Shown piece after piece: positions 53,739-62,264 of a DNA stretch of 64,000 bases. The translations under genes and the position numbers were made by a program. Below the pieces are notes generated by a model. It was not told where the DNA came from. It saw only the letters and a list, made by a program, of their open reading frames with translations, and made no database searches. This DNA is from Nitratireductor alexandrii (GTDB lineage: Bacteria > Pseudomonadota > Alphaproteobacteria > Rhizobiales > Rhizobiaceae), in the NCBI RefSeq assembly GCF_004000215.1, contig NZ_RBVY01000003.1:1-64000 (forward strand). The letters are read 5' to 3'. Position 1 is the stretch's first letter. Each line of letters begins with the position of its first letter.

Positions 53739-53811
53739 GTTTTCCTCCCGGGTGCATCGTGCACGTTATTGGCCGGAACGGTGCGAGCGGCCCGGCCGCC
53801 ACCTCTATTAA

Positions 53812-53824
53812 TTCGAGGCTCGAA
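53812..53824. promoter_or_regulatory. Palindromic operator candidate between xylF and the ROK gene
   Basis: TTCGAG-G-CTCGAA is a perfect 13-bp inverted repeat in the 204-bp divergent region. ROK repressors bind such palindromes, and AT-rich flanks (TTAA and AAAAAA) fit their operators. A second short palindrome GTGCA-TCG-TGCAC lies at 53752-53764. The binding protein is inferred only from position. Confidence 0.45.
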
Positions 53825-53942
53825 AAAAATAGTGACCCACCCGGAAAGCTGTGTCAAGATGATTTTCGGGCGCCTAACGTGTTGCAATGCAACATGGATT
53901 TCCTGCAAAGCTGTCGGGACGCCCAAGGGAGGAAGACGCCGC

Positions 53943-55190
53943 ATGACGGCGATCGCACGTTCGGACGATGTGCGCCGGCAGAACCGGCGCCTGGTGCTTT
54001 CGGTGCTCCGGCGCAGCGAAAAGCTTTCGCGCACCGAGATCACCGCCCGCACCGGCCTGAGCCCGTCCACCGTTTCCGCCATCACCTCCGACCTGCTGTC
54101 GGACGGCATCCTGTGCAAGCTTCGCGACGGCGACGCGACAGCCACGCGGCGAGGCCGTCCCCAGGTCGCCCTCGGCCTCAACCCCGACGCGGCGGCCGTG
54201 ATCGCCGTCGTCTTGTCGCTCAACGCGCTGTCGGCCGCCCTGATCGACTATGCCGGCGACGTCATCGTCAGCGAACAGGCGCGGCTCGACACGCTGGCGA
54301 TGTCGGGCGAGGAGATCGTCGCCAGTGTGCGCGCCATGGTCGGCACGCTGGTCGACGAGGCCACCTATCGCGACATGCACGTGCCGCGGATCGCCGTCGC
54401 CTTCCAGGGCATCACCGATGCCGGCGCACGCACGCTGCTGTGGTCGCCGATCACGCGCGAGATCGACATCCCGCTCGGCGACGCGCTCGAGAACGCATTC
54501 GGCATTCCCGTCACCGTGGAAAACGACTGCAACATGATCGCGGTCGCGCTCAACGCGAAGGACCCCGGGCACTATGGCGACAATTTCATCGCCATCCTGC
54601 TGTCGCACGGCCTCGGCATGGGGATGATGGTACGCGGCGAACTGTTCATCGGCACCAAGTCCTCGGGCGGCGAATTCGGTCACATGAACCATGTCCCCGA
54701 CGGAGCGCTGTGCCGGTGCGGGCGACGCGGATGCATCGAGGCCTATGCCGGCAATTACGCCATCTGGCGCGCGGCCCGCGCTCTGGGCGACGACACGCCG
54801 CCGGCCGCCGATATCGCCGACGCCGACATGGCCGCGCTGGCGGCCGCCGCGCGCGCCGCCGACGGACCGGAGCGCCGCGCCTTCGATGCGGCCGGCCGGG
54901 CGATCGGCTTCGGCCTCGGCAGCCTGTTCGCCATCCTCGACCCGGCACCGGTGGCAATCGTCGGTCAGGGCGCGCTGGCCTTCGACCTGATCCGCACGCC
55001 GATGCTGGAGGCGCTGGCCAAGACGGCCGGCGGCCAGCACCACTCCATTCCGAGCTTCTACACCGACCCCGACGAAATGCCATTGATCCGCGCCGGCTGC
55101 GCCATGCGCGCCCTGACCTTCGTCGACCGGGAAATCTTCGCGCGCGGCGCGGCTTCGCCCGCGGCCGGCGTCGGGCGGGCGGTCGCATGA
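53943..55190 (+). CDS. ROK family transcriptional regulator (XylR-like)
   Basis: A 415-residue protein: an N-terminal winged helix with LSRTEITARTGLSPSTVSAI (about 25-45), then a ROK sugar-kinase-like domain. The zinc motif CRCGRRGCIEAYAG is intact. It probably represses the divergent xylose transporter until sugar binds, as known for alphaproteobacterial ROK XylR proteins. AAGGGAGGAAG precedes the ATG. Its stop overlaps the start of the di-heme gene as ATGA, so the regulator is co-transcribed with a redox module of unknown role. Confidence 0.88.
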   Translation: MTAIARSDDVRRQNRRLVLSVLRRSEKLSRTEITARTGLSPSTVSAITSDLLSDGILCKLRDGDATATRRGRPQVALGLNPDAAAVIAVVLSLNALSAALIDYAGDVIVSEQARLDTLAMSGEEIVASVRAMVGTLVDEATYRDMHVPRIAVAFQGITDAGARTLLWSPITREIDIPLGDALENAFGIPVTVENDCNMIAVALNAKDPGHYGDNFIAILLSHGLGMGMMVRGELFIGTKSSGGEFGHMNHVPDGALCRCGRRGCIEAYAGNYAIWRAARALGDDTPPAADIADADMAALAAAARAADGPERRAFDAAGRAIGFGLGSLFAILDPAPVAIVGQGALAFDLIRTPMLEALAKTAGGQHHSIPSFYTDPDEMPLIRAGCAMRALTFVDREIFARGAASPAAGVGRAVA

Positions 55191-56626
55191 CACGCGGCGG
55201 CCTCACGCGCCTCGTCTTTGCCGCCCTCGCCGGCCTTCTTGCCGCACGCCCGGCGACCGGGACGGAACCCTGGGCCGAGCGCGTCGTCACCCGTCACGTC
55301 GAGCAGGCGTCACTTGCCGGGCGGCTCGAGCGCGACGCGCTTGCCCGCCTGCGCGCGGCGGGCGCGCATCTCTTCACCGGACGCTTCACCGCACTCGACG
55401 GCGTCGGCCGCCCGCTCGCCACCCAGGCCATCATTCCCACCAAGCGCAAGCGGCCGCCCGAAACCGCGTTCAGCCGGACGTCGGGCATGGATTCCAATGC
55501 CTGTTCGTCTTGCCACAACCAGCCGGTTACGGGCGGCGCCGGCGATTTCGTCGCCAACGTGTTCGTCTCGGAAGGGTTCGAGAGTTTCGATTTCGATTCC
55601 ACCGATCCGCAGTTTTCCAACGAGCGCGGCACCAATCACCTGTTCGGCGCCGGGCTGATCGAGCTCCTGGCGCGCGAGATCACCGCCGAACTGAAGGCGA
55701 TCCGCGGGGACGCTCTCGCCGAGGCGCGTGCGACCGGCGCGCCGGCGACCCGTGCGCTTGCCGCCAAGGGCATCGATTACGGCACGATCACCGCGCATCC
55801 CGACGGCATGCTCGACCTGACGGGCATCGAGGGCGTCGACGCCGATCTGACGGTCAGGCCGTTCAGCCAGAAGGGCGTCATGACGTCGCTGCGCCAGTTC
55901 ACCGTCAACGCGCTCAACCATCATCACGGCATGCAGCCGCAAGAGCGTTTCGGCACGCGCTGGACCGGCGAGCGCGACCATGACGGCGACGGTCATGACG
56001 ACGAGATCAGCGTCGGCGACGTGTCCGCGCTCGTCGCCTGGCAGGCCGGCCTGCCGGCACCGGTGCGCGCCGTGCCCGAAGAGGCCGCCTGGCGCGCGGC
56101 CGCCGCCCGCGGCGAAACGACTTTCGCCGCCATCGGCTGCGAGACCTGCCACAAGCCGTTCCTGCCGCTGGCCTCGCTCGATTTCGCCGATCCCGGCCCC
56201 GACGACATGGCCGGCACGCTGCGCACCGGCGATGTCGAGAAAGGCGCGATCTACGACCTTGCCCTGCTCGAATGGACCAAACGCCTGCCGCGCAACGACA
56301 AGGGCGAGATCATGGTCCCGCTGTTCGGCGACCTGAAGCGCCATCGGATCGCCGACCGCCAGGTCGCCGTGCTCGGCAACGAGCTGCTCGCCCAGCGTTT
56401 CGTGGAACGCAACGTCTTCATGACGGCCGAATTATGGGGCGTCGGCTCGACCGATCCCTACGGCCATCGCAACGACCTGCCCTCGCTCGATGTCGTGATC
56501 CGCGCCCATGGCGGCGACGCGCGCGCGGCGCGCGACAATTACCTCGCGCTTGGCGAAACCGAGCGCAGCGCCCTGATCGCCTTTTTGAAGACCCTGGTGA
56601 TCGAGCCGGCGCGGGTCACGCCATGA
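55187..56626 (+). CDS. Di-heme oxidoreductase family protein (DUF1111/DHOR)
   Basis: A 479-residue periplasmic protein with a signal peptide (LTRLVFAALAGLLAARPATG) and two c-type heme motifs, C106-S-S-C-H110 and C318-E-T-C-H322. The RPFSQKGVMTSLRQFTVNALNHHHGMQ and VGSTDPYGH segments match the di-heme oxidoredictase/putative peroxidase family (PF06537), distant relatives of the MauG/cytochrome c peroxidases. Asp/His-rich DHDGDGHDDE may bind calcium. It is coupled by ATGA overlaps to the ROK gene before and the UnbV-type gene after, suggesting a shared periplasmic oxidation task. Its substrate is unknown. Confidence 0.85.
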   Translation: MTRGGLTRLVFAALAGLLAARPATGTEPWAERVVTRHVEQASLAGRLERDALARLRAAGAHLFTGRFTALDGVGRPLATQAIIPTKRKRPPETAFSRTSGMDSNACSSCHNQPVTGGAGDFVANVFVSEGFESFDFDSTDPQFSNERGTNHLFGAGLIELLAREITAELKAIRGDALAEARATGAPATRALAAKGIDYGTITAHPDGMLDLTGIEGVDADLTVRPFSQKGVMTSLRQFTVNALNHHHGMQPQERFGTRWTGERDHDGDGHDDEISVGDVSALVAWQAGLPAPVRAVPEEAAWRAAAARGETTFAAIGCETCHKPFLPLASLDFADPGPDDMAGTLRTGDVEKGAIYDLALLEWTKRLPRNDKGEIMVPLFGDLKRHRIADRQVAVLGNELLAQRFVERNVFMTAELWGVGSTDPYGHRNDLPSLDVVIRAHGGDARAARDNYLALGETERSALIAFLKTLVIEPARVTP

Positions 56627-58353
56627 CCGCCCGGTCGCACCCCATTCTGCGTCTCGCGCGCCGGGCCGCGATCGCCGCGGCGTTTTGGCCGGCGCCGCTT
56701 TCCGCCGACGAGGCCCTGCGCGACCCGACGGGCGACGTGCCGGTGATGGAGGAGCAGGCACGCGCGGCAGGGCTCGTCCACGCCTATCGCGGTCCGTGGG
56801 AATTCTTCGTCGGCGGCGGCGCGGCGGCACTCGACTGCGATGGCGACCGCCTGCCCGATTTGTTCGTGGCCGGCGGCCGCGAACCGGCCCGGCTCTACCG
56901 CAACCGCAGCACGGCCGGCGGCGCGCTGCGTTTCGACGAGACCCCGCTCGGCCTCGATCCGGACGACCTCGACAAGGTGCTCGGCGCCTATCCGCTCGAT
57001 ATCGACGATGACGGCCACCAGGACCTCGTCGTCCTGCGGCTCGGCGAAAACCTGATCCTGAAGGGCCGACCGGACTGCGCCTTCGAAAAGGCCAATCGCG
57101 CCTTCGCCTTCGACGGCGGGCGGGCCTGGACGACGGCCTTCGCGGCGAGCTGGGAGGAGGGCCGGCGCTTTCCCACGCTCGCCTTCGGCAATTATGTCGA
57201 CCGCAACGCGCCCGGATCGCCCTGGGGCACCTGTCACGACAACCGGCTCCACCGGCCCGGCGCCGGCCCCCGGCCCGACTATGCCGCCGCCAGCGCGCTC
57301 AGGCCCGGCTATTGCGCGCTGTCGATGCTGTTCACCGACTGGAACCGCTCGGGAACGCCGGCGCTGCGCATCACCAATGACCGGCATTATTATCGCGGCG
57401 GCCAGGAACAGCTCTGGCGCGTCGAGCCCGACCGACCGCCGCGCGCCTATCGCAAATCGGAAGGCTGGCAGCACCTGACGATCTGGGGCATGGGCATCGC
57501 CGAGGGCGACCTCGACGGCGACGGCTTCCCCGAATACGCGCTGACCTCGATGGGCGACACCAAGCTGCAAAAGCTCTCCGAAGAGGCAGACGAGGACGAG
57601 CCCGCCTATGTCGACATCGCCTTCGAAAAGGGCGCGACCGCTCACCGCCCCTACGCCAGCGACGATTTGAAACCGTCCACCGGCTGGCATTCCGAATTCG
57701 CCGATCTCAACAATGACGGCCTGCTCGACCTCTTTATCGCCAAAGGCAATGTCGAGCGCATGCCCGACTTCGCCGCGGTCGATCCCGACAATTTGCTATT
57801 GGGCCAATGGGACGGCACCTTCGTGGAGGCCGGCCACCTGGCCGGCATCGACCGGCCGACCAAGGGGCGCGGCGCGGTCGTGACCGATTTCAACGCAGAC
57901 GGCATGCTGGACTTGGCCGTCGTCAACCGCGAGCAGAACCTGTCGCTGTTCCGCAATCGCGGCGCCAGGACGGCGTTCGGCACAAGGCCGATGGGCAATT
58001 TCCTGGCCGTGGAGCTCAGCCAGCCGGCCCCCAACCGCCACGCCGTCGGCGCGCTCATCTCGGTCAAGGCCGGCAACAACACCTATAGTCGCACGGTACA
58101 AGTCGGCGGCGGCCACGCCTCCGGCCATGCCGGCTTCGTCCATGTCGGGCTCGGCACCGCCGAACGGGCCCAGGTGCGCATCAAGTGGCCGGACGGCGAA
58201 TGGAGCGCGCCCTACCGGGTGTTCGCCAACAATTTCGTGCTGATTGCGCGCGAGGCCGACGCGGCGCGCTACTGGTATCCGCCCGAGGCACCGCACGCCG
58301 ACACGGCTCGGCGCAAGGACGGCGACAGCTGGAAGGCCGGCAGCGCGCGGTGA
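56623..58353 (+). CDS. FG-GAP/VCBS repeat protein with ASPIC/UnbV C-terminus
   Basis: A 576-residue secreted protein (signal peptide around residues 8-28, AAIAAAFWPAPLSA). FG-GAP-like propeller blades with Asp-rich calcium loops are seen at LDCDGDRLPDLFVAGG, DIDDDGHQDLVVLRLG, EGDLDGDGFPEYALTS, LNNDGLLDLFIAKG and DFNADGMLDLAVVNRE. The ASPIC/UnbV part covers PAPNRHAVGALISVKAG to the end (about 475-555). Such proteins are extracellular or periplasmic, with no assigned reaction. The ATG overlaps the di-heme gene stop. It is convergent with phoB. Confidence 0.84.
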   Translation: MTARSHPILRLARRAAIAAAFWPAPLSADEALRDPTGDVPVMEEQARAAGLVHAYRGPWEFFVGGGAAALDCDGDRLPDLFVAGGREPARLYRNRSTAGGALRFDETPLGLDPDDLDKVLGAYPLDIDDDGHQDLVVLRLGENLILKGRPDCAFEKANRAFAFDGGRAWTTAFAASWEEGRRFPTLAFGNYVDRNAPGSPWGTCHDNRLHRPGAGPRPDYAAASALRPGYCALSMLFTDWNRSGTPALRITNDRHYYRGGQEQLWRVEPDRPPRAYRKSEGWQHLTIWGMGIAEGDLDGDGFPEYALTSMGDTKLQKLSEEADEDEPAYVDIAFEKGATAHRPYASDDLKPSTGWHSEFADLNNDGLLDLFIAKGNVERMPDFAAVDPDNLLLGQWDGTFVEAGHLAGIDRPTKGRGAVVTDFNADGMLDLAVVNREQNLSLFRNRGARTAFGTRPMGNFLAVELSQPAPNRHAVGALISVKAGNNTYSRTVQVGGGHASGHAGFVHVGLGTAERAQVRIKWPDGEWSAPYRVFANNFVLIAREADAARYWYPPEAPHADTARRKDGDSWKAGSAR

Positions 58354-58368
58354 CACCGCCGCCCGGCG

Positions 58369-59058
58369 CTAACCATCCTTGATCGCGTAGCCCGCCCCGC
58401 GAATGGTGCGGATGACATCGGGAAGCCGGCCGACATTGACAGCCTTGCGCAACCGACCGACATGCACGTCGACGGTGCGCTCGTCGATATAGATCGTCTC
58501 GCCCCACACATTGTCGAGCAACTGGCTGCGCGAGAACACGCGGCCTGGATGCTGCATCAGGAATTCCAAAAGCCGGAACTCCGTAGGGCCGAGCCGGATC
58601 TCGCTCTTGCCGCGATAGACGCGGTGCGCCTCGCGGTCGAGCACGATGTCGCCGACCTTCAAGACGCTCGACAACACCTCCGGCTTGGCGCGTCGCAGCA
58701 GCGCGCGCACGCGCGCGATGAACTCCGGCGTCGAGAACGGCTTGACCAGATAGTCGTCGGCACCGGTCGACAGGCCGCGCACGCGGTCGCTCTCCTCGCC
58801 GCGCGCCGTCAGCATGATCACCGGCAGGCGCTCGGTCTCGGGTCGCATGCGCAGCCGCCGGCACAATTCGATCCCAGACACGGCCGGGATCATCCAGTCG
58901 AGCACCAGAAGGTCGGGCACGCTTTCCTGCAGGCGGATTTCGGCCTCGTCGCCGCGCGTGATGACCTCGACCTGATAACCCTCGGCCTCGAGGTTGTACT
59001 TGAGCAGCACGCAAAGCGGCTCCTCGTCCTCCACGACCATGATCTTTGCCGCATTCAT
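58369..59058 (-). CDS. phoB: Phosphate regulon response regulator PhoB
   Basis: A 229-residue OmpR-type regulator. The receiver domain has the acidic pair and phospho-Asp in LLVLDWMIPAVSG, and the Lys in LVKPFSTPEF. The C-terminal winged helix ends RLRKAVNVGRLPDVIRTIRG. PhoB activates pst, ugp and other phosphate genes by binding Pho boxes. The start at 59058 (MNAAKIMVVED) was chosen; a TTG two codons upstream is possible. It is the last gene of the pst operon, as is usual in Rhizobiales; phoR is not in the window. Confidence 0.94.
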   Translation of the reverse strand: MNAAKIMVVEDEEPLCVLLKYNLEAEGYQVEVITRGDEAEIRLQESVPDLLVLDWMIPAVSGIELCRRLRMRPETERLPVIMLTARGEESDRVRGLSTGADDYLVKPFSTPEFIARVRALLRRAKPEVLSSVLKVGDIVLDREAHRVYRGKSEIRLGPTEFRLLEFLMQHPGRVFSRSQLLDNVWGETIYIDERTVDVHVGRLRKAVNVGRLPDVIRTIRGAGYAIKDG

Positions 59059-59076
59059 AGCCAAGTCGGCACTCCG

Positions 59077-59790
59077 TCAGGCTTCGGACGCCGCGCTCGA
59101 AACGGCTGTTTCGTCGAGCTTCGGCCGGTTGATGGGGAGTTGTTCGCCGGTCATCACATAATAGGCGTTCTCGGCGATATTGGTCGCGTGATCGCCGATG
59201 CGCTCGAGGTTCTTGGCACAGAACAACAGATGCGTGCAGGCGGTGATGTTGCGCGGGTCTTCCATCATATAGGTCAGCAATTCGCGGAAGATGGCGGTGT
59301 ATTTGATGTCGATCTTCTCGTCGCCGGCACGAAGCGACTTGAGCGCCGCGGCATCGCGCGCGACATAGCGGTCGACGATGCCGGAGGCTTGGGCATGCAC
59401 CATCTCCGCCATCGATTCGATCGACTGCGACAGGCTTTTGGGCGTGGTCGTCTGGCCGACGGCGCCGACACGCTTGGCGATGTTTTTGGCAAGGTCGCCG
59501 ATCCGTTCCAGATCGCCCGCCATGCGGATCGCGCCGATCACCGCGCGCAGGTCCTGCGCCATCGGCTGGCGCCGTGCGATCAGCGTGATCGCCCGGTCAT
59601 CGAGCTCGCGCTGCTTGGCATCCATGATCGCATCGTCAGACACGACGCGCTGCGCCAGCGGATTGTCCGACGACAACAGCGCCCGCGTGGCGTCGGCGAC
59701 CATCGTCCCCGCCAAATCGCCCATCTCGCGGATCAGGCGGTCGACGCCTTCCAACTCCTCGCCGAAAGAAGTGACGATATGTTCGCCCAT
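59077..59790 (-). CDS. phoU: Phosphate signalling protein PhoU
   Basis: A 237-residue protein built from two three-helix bundles with the metal-binding signatures ELEGVDRLIREMG and ITLIARRQPMAQDLR, repeated later as LTYMMEDPRNITACTHLLF. It links the Pst transporter to the PhoR/PhoB switch. Length and gene position (between pstB and phoB) are standard. Gaps of 40 bp to pstB and 18 bp to phoB suggest one operon. Confidence 0.95.
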   Translation of the reverse strand: MGEHIVTSFGEELEGVDRLIREMGDLAGTMVADATRALLSSDNPLAQRVVSDDAIMDAKQRELDDRAITLIARRQPMAQDLRAVIGAIRMAGDLERIGDLAKNIAKRVGAVGQTTTPKSLSQSIESMAEMVHAQASGIVDRYVARDAAALKSLRAGDEKIDIKYTAIFRELLTYMMEDPRNITACTHLLFCAKNLERIGDHATNIAENAYYVMTGEQLPINRPKLDETAVSSAASEA

Positions 59791-59830
59791 CGGTTCATCC
59801 TTGCATTCGAAAAAACGCGCAAACGCCCGG

Positions 59831-60646
59831 TCAGCCGAACCGGCCGGTGATGTAGTCCTGCGTGCGCTTGTCGTCGGGATTCGTGAACATCTTGTCGGTG
59901 GCCCCTTCCTCGACCAGATAGCCGAGATGGAACATCGCCGTGCGCTGCGAAACGCGGGCGGCCTGCTGCATGGAGTGGGTCACGATCACGATCGTGTAGT
60001 TCTGCCTGAGCTCGTCGATCAGCTCCTCGACCTTGGCCGTGGCGATCGGATCCAGCGCCGAGCACGGCTCGTCCATCAAGATGACTTCCGGCGACACGGC
60101 GATCGCCCGCGCAATGCACAGGCGCTGCTGTTGGCCGCCGGAAAGCCCGGTGCCCGGCTCCTGCAGCCTGTCTTTGACCTCGTCCCACAAGGCGGCCTTG
60201 CGCAGGCTCGATTCCACCACCGCATCGAGCTCGGCCTTGTTTTTGGTCAGGCCGTGAATGCGCGGACCATAGGCGATGTTCTCGTAGATCGACTTGGGGA
60301 ACGGGTTCGGCTTCTGGAACACCATGCCGACGCGCGCACGCAGTTCGACGACGTCGATCTTGGGGTCGTAGATGTCTTCGCCGTCCAGTGTGATATCGCC
60401 GCCGACGCGGCAGATCGGGATCGTGTCGTTCATGCGGTTGAGACAGCGCAGGAAGGTGGACTTGCCGCAGCCGGACGGGCCGATCAACGCCGTCACCTGC
60501 TTTTCGGGCACATCGAGATCGACCCCGAAAAGGGCCTGCTTGTCGCCGTAATGAACGGTCACGCCCTTGCCACGCATCTTGATGGCCGGGGTGTTCCCCT
60601 GGTCGGCGAGTTGCTGTTCAACACCGGCTTCGGTCAGCATGTTCAT
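59831..60646 (-). CDS. pstB: Phosphate ABC transporter ATP-binding protein
   Basis: A 271-residue ATPase with Walker [20 protein letters not shown], a PstB hallmark, signature [14 protein letters not shown], Walker [16 protein letters not shown] and switch His VTHSMQQA. The start at 60646 was chosen: GAGG lies 3 nt upstream, with a second ATG at 60640 better spaced (9 nt). A GTG nine bases upstream also exists. It follows pstA by 13 bp. Confidence 0.95.
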   Translation of the reverse strand: MNMLTEAGVEQQLADQGNTPAIKMRGKGVTVHYGDKQALFGVDLDVPEKQVTALIGPSGCGKSTFLRCLNRMNDTIPICRVGGDITLDGEDIYDPKIDVVELRARVGMVFQKPNPFPKSIYENIAYGPRIHGLTKNKAELDAVVESSLRKAALWDEVKDRLQEPGTGLSGGQQQRLCIARAIAVSPEVILMDEPCSALDPIATAKVEELIDELRQNYTIVIVTHSMQQAARVSQRTAMFHLGYLVEEGATDKMFTNPDDKRTQDYITGRFG

Positions 60647-60659
60647 CGTCCTCACTCCG

Positions 60660-62264
60660 TTACCACCGCCGCTCGAAGCGCTTGCGCAGCACGACGGCGA
60701 TGGCGTTCATGATCACAAGAAATCCGAGCAGGATCAAAATCGCGGCGGACGTCTTTTGCTGAAAGGCGGGTTCCGGAAAATCGGCCCACATGAAAATCTG
60801 CACCGGCAGGACGGTGGCGGCGTCGGTGAAGCCGCCGGGTATATCGACGATGAAGGCGACCATGCCGATCATCAGGAGCGGCGCCGTCTCGCCCAGCGCC
60901 TGGGCCATGCCGATGATCGTCCCGGTCATGATGCCGGGCATGGCCAGCGGCAAGACGTGGTGGAAGACGGTCTGGACCTTGGACGCCCCGATGCCCAGCG
61001 CGGCCTCGCGGATCGACGGCGGCACCGCCCGCAGCGCCGCGCGCGCGGCGATGATGATCGTGGGCAGCGTCATCAGCGCAAGCACCATGCCGCCGACAAG
61101 CGGGGCCGATCGCGGCAGGCTGAACCAGTTGAGAAAGACCGCCAGACCGAGCAGGCCGAAGACGATCGACGGAACGGCGGCAAGGTTGTTGATATTGACC
61201 TCGATGAGATTGGTAAGCCGGTTCTTGGTTGCGAACTCCTCGAGATAGATCGCCGCGGCGACCCCGATCGGAAAGGACAGCGCCAAGGTGACGACCATCG
61301 TCAGTGCCGAGCCGACCACCGCCCCCCAGATACCGGCGAGTTCCGGTTCGCGGCTGGCGCCGGTGAAGAAAAACAGCGTATTCCAACGGTTCTCGATCTT
61401 TCCAGCCCCGGCGAGCCGGTCGAGCCAGACGATCTCGCGATCCGTGATCTTGCGATTGGCTTCCGCGGTCTCGATGGTGCGCAACATAGCGTCGTCCGGC
61501 ATGTCGGACGCGCTTGCCAAGGGCTCCAGAACCGTCGCCTTGCCAATGGCGCCGCCGGCCTCTCCCGTCGACAATTCGGTGATTTTCAGCGTGCCGCCGG
61601 CGATCTCGAGCAAAAGCGATTGCGATCCGCTGGTCAGGCGCAGGCCGCCGTCCTCGCCGTCCACCGCACCCGCGCCGCGCGCCATCGCCAGGATGGCGTC
61701 GTCGGGAAAGCCGACCGCGACCTCGTCGCCCGCACCCGAAACCGTGACCCCCGCGATCCGGCACGACGGCCCGGACTTCGCCAGCAGGCCTTTCAGATAA
61801 AGATCGGCGAAATCGTCGAGCGGCACGGCGATCCGGCGCGTCCCCCCGAGCATGGTCGGGTCCGCCTCGATCGCTTCGCGCAGCATCACGCCCGCCCCCG
61901 TCGAGACCAGGCCGCGCAGGAGCCGGCGTTCCTGCCGCCCGGAGACCTGCGGAAACTCGCCGGCCATCCCGTCATGGACAAGCCCGAGAAAATTCGCCGC
62001 GCCCGGATCGGCCGGATCGATCTTGTCCGCCGACAGATCGACCTCGAGCGCGACATAGTTCTGATGGAAGGCGGGCAGCGCCTTGGTCACGATTGTGGAA
62101 AGCAACAGCAGCAGGAAGAACCCTGCCAGTGCCACCGCGCCGGCGCCCAGCCATTTGAAGCGTGCCTCGGCGGCGTAGCGCGCGCGCAGGCGTGCCTTCG
62201 CGGCATCGCCGGTGTGAAGGCTGTCGGGCGAGGCAGGCCCGGTCGATAGGGTGGTATCAGTCAT
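60660..62264 (-). CDS. pstA: Phosphate ABC transporter permease PstA (extended form)
   Basis: A 534-residue permease, far longer than the 280 to 300 residues of E. coli PstA. The C-terminal half (about 300-530) is the normal permease with [22 protein letters not shown] as the coupling loop. The extra N-terminal part has one helix (about 37-58) followed by a domain of about 250 residues that should be periplasmic, as seen in the DUF3333-containing PstA of alphaproteobacteria. Its ATG overlaps the pstC end by 8 bp. Confidence 0.92.
   Translation of the reverse strand: MTDTTLSTGPASPDSLHTGDAAKARLRARYAAEARFKWLGAGAVALAGFFLLLLLSTIVTKALPAFHQNYVALEVDLSADKIDPADPGAANFLGLVHDGMAGEFPQVSGRQERRLLRGLVSTGAGVMLREAIEADPTMLGGTRRIAVPLDDFADLYLKGLLAKSGPSCRIAGVTVSGAGDEVAVGFPDDAILAMARGAGAVDGEDGGLRLTSGSQSLLLEIAGGTLKITELSTGEAGGAIGKATVLEPLASASDMPDDAMLRTIETAEANRKITDREIVWLDRLAGAGKIENRWNTLFFFTGASREPELAGIWGAVVGSALTMVVTLALSFPIGVAAAIYLEEFATKNRLTNLIEVNINNLAAVPSIVFGLLGLAVFLNWFSLPRSAPLVGGMVLALMTLPTIIIAARAALRAVPPSIREAALGIGASKVQTVFHHVLPLAMPGIMTGTIIGMAQALGETAPLLMIGMVAFIVDIPGGFTDAATVLPVQIFMWADFPEPAFQQKTSAAILILLGFLVIMNAIAVVLRKRFERRW

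Noticed and set aside
53752-53764. Short palindrome GTGCATCGTGCAC as an operator
   Set aside because: Arms of five bases with a three-base spacer are common by chance at this GC content, and it lies in the xylF leader; the TTCGAGGCTCGAA repeat is the better candidate.
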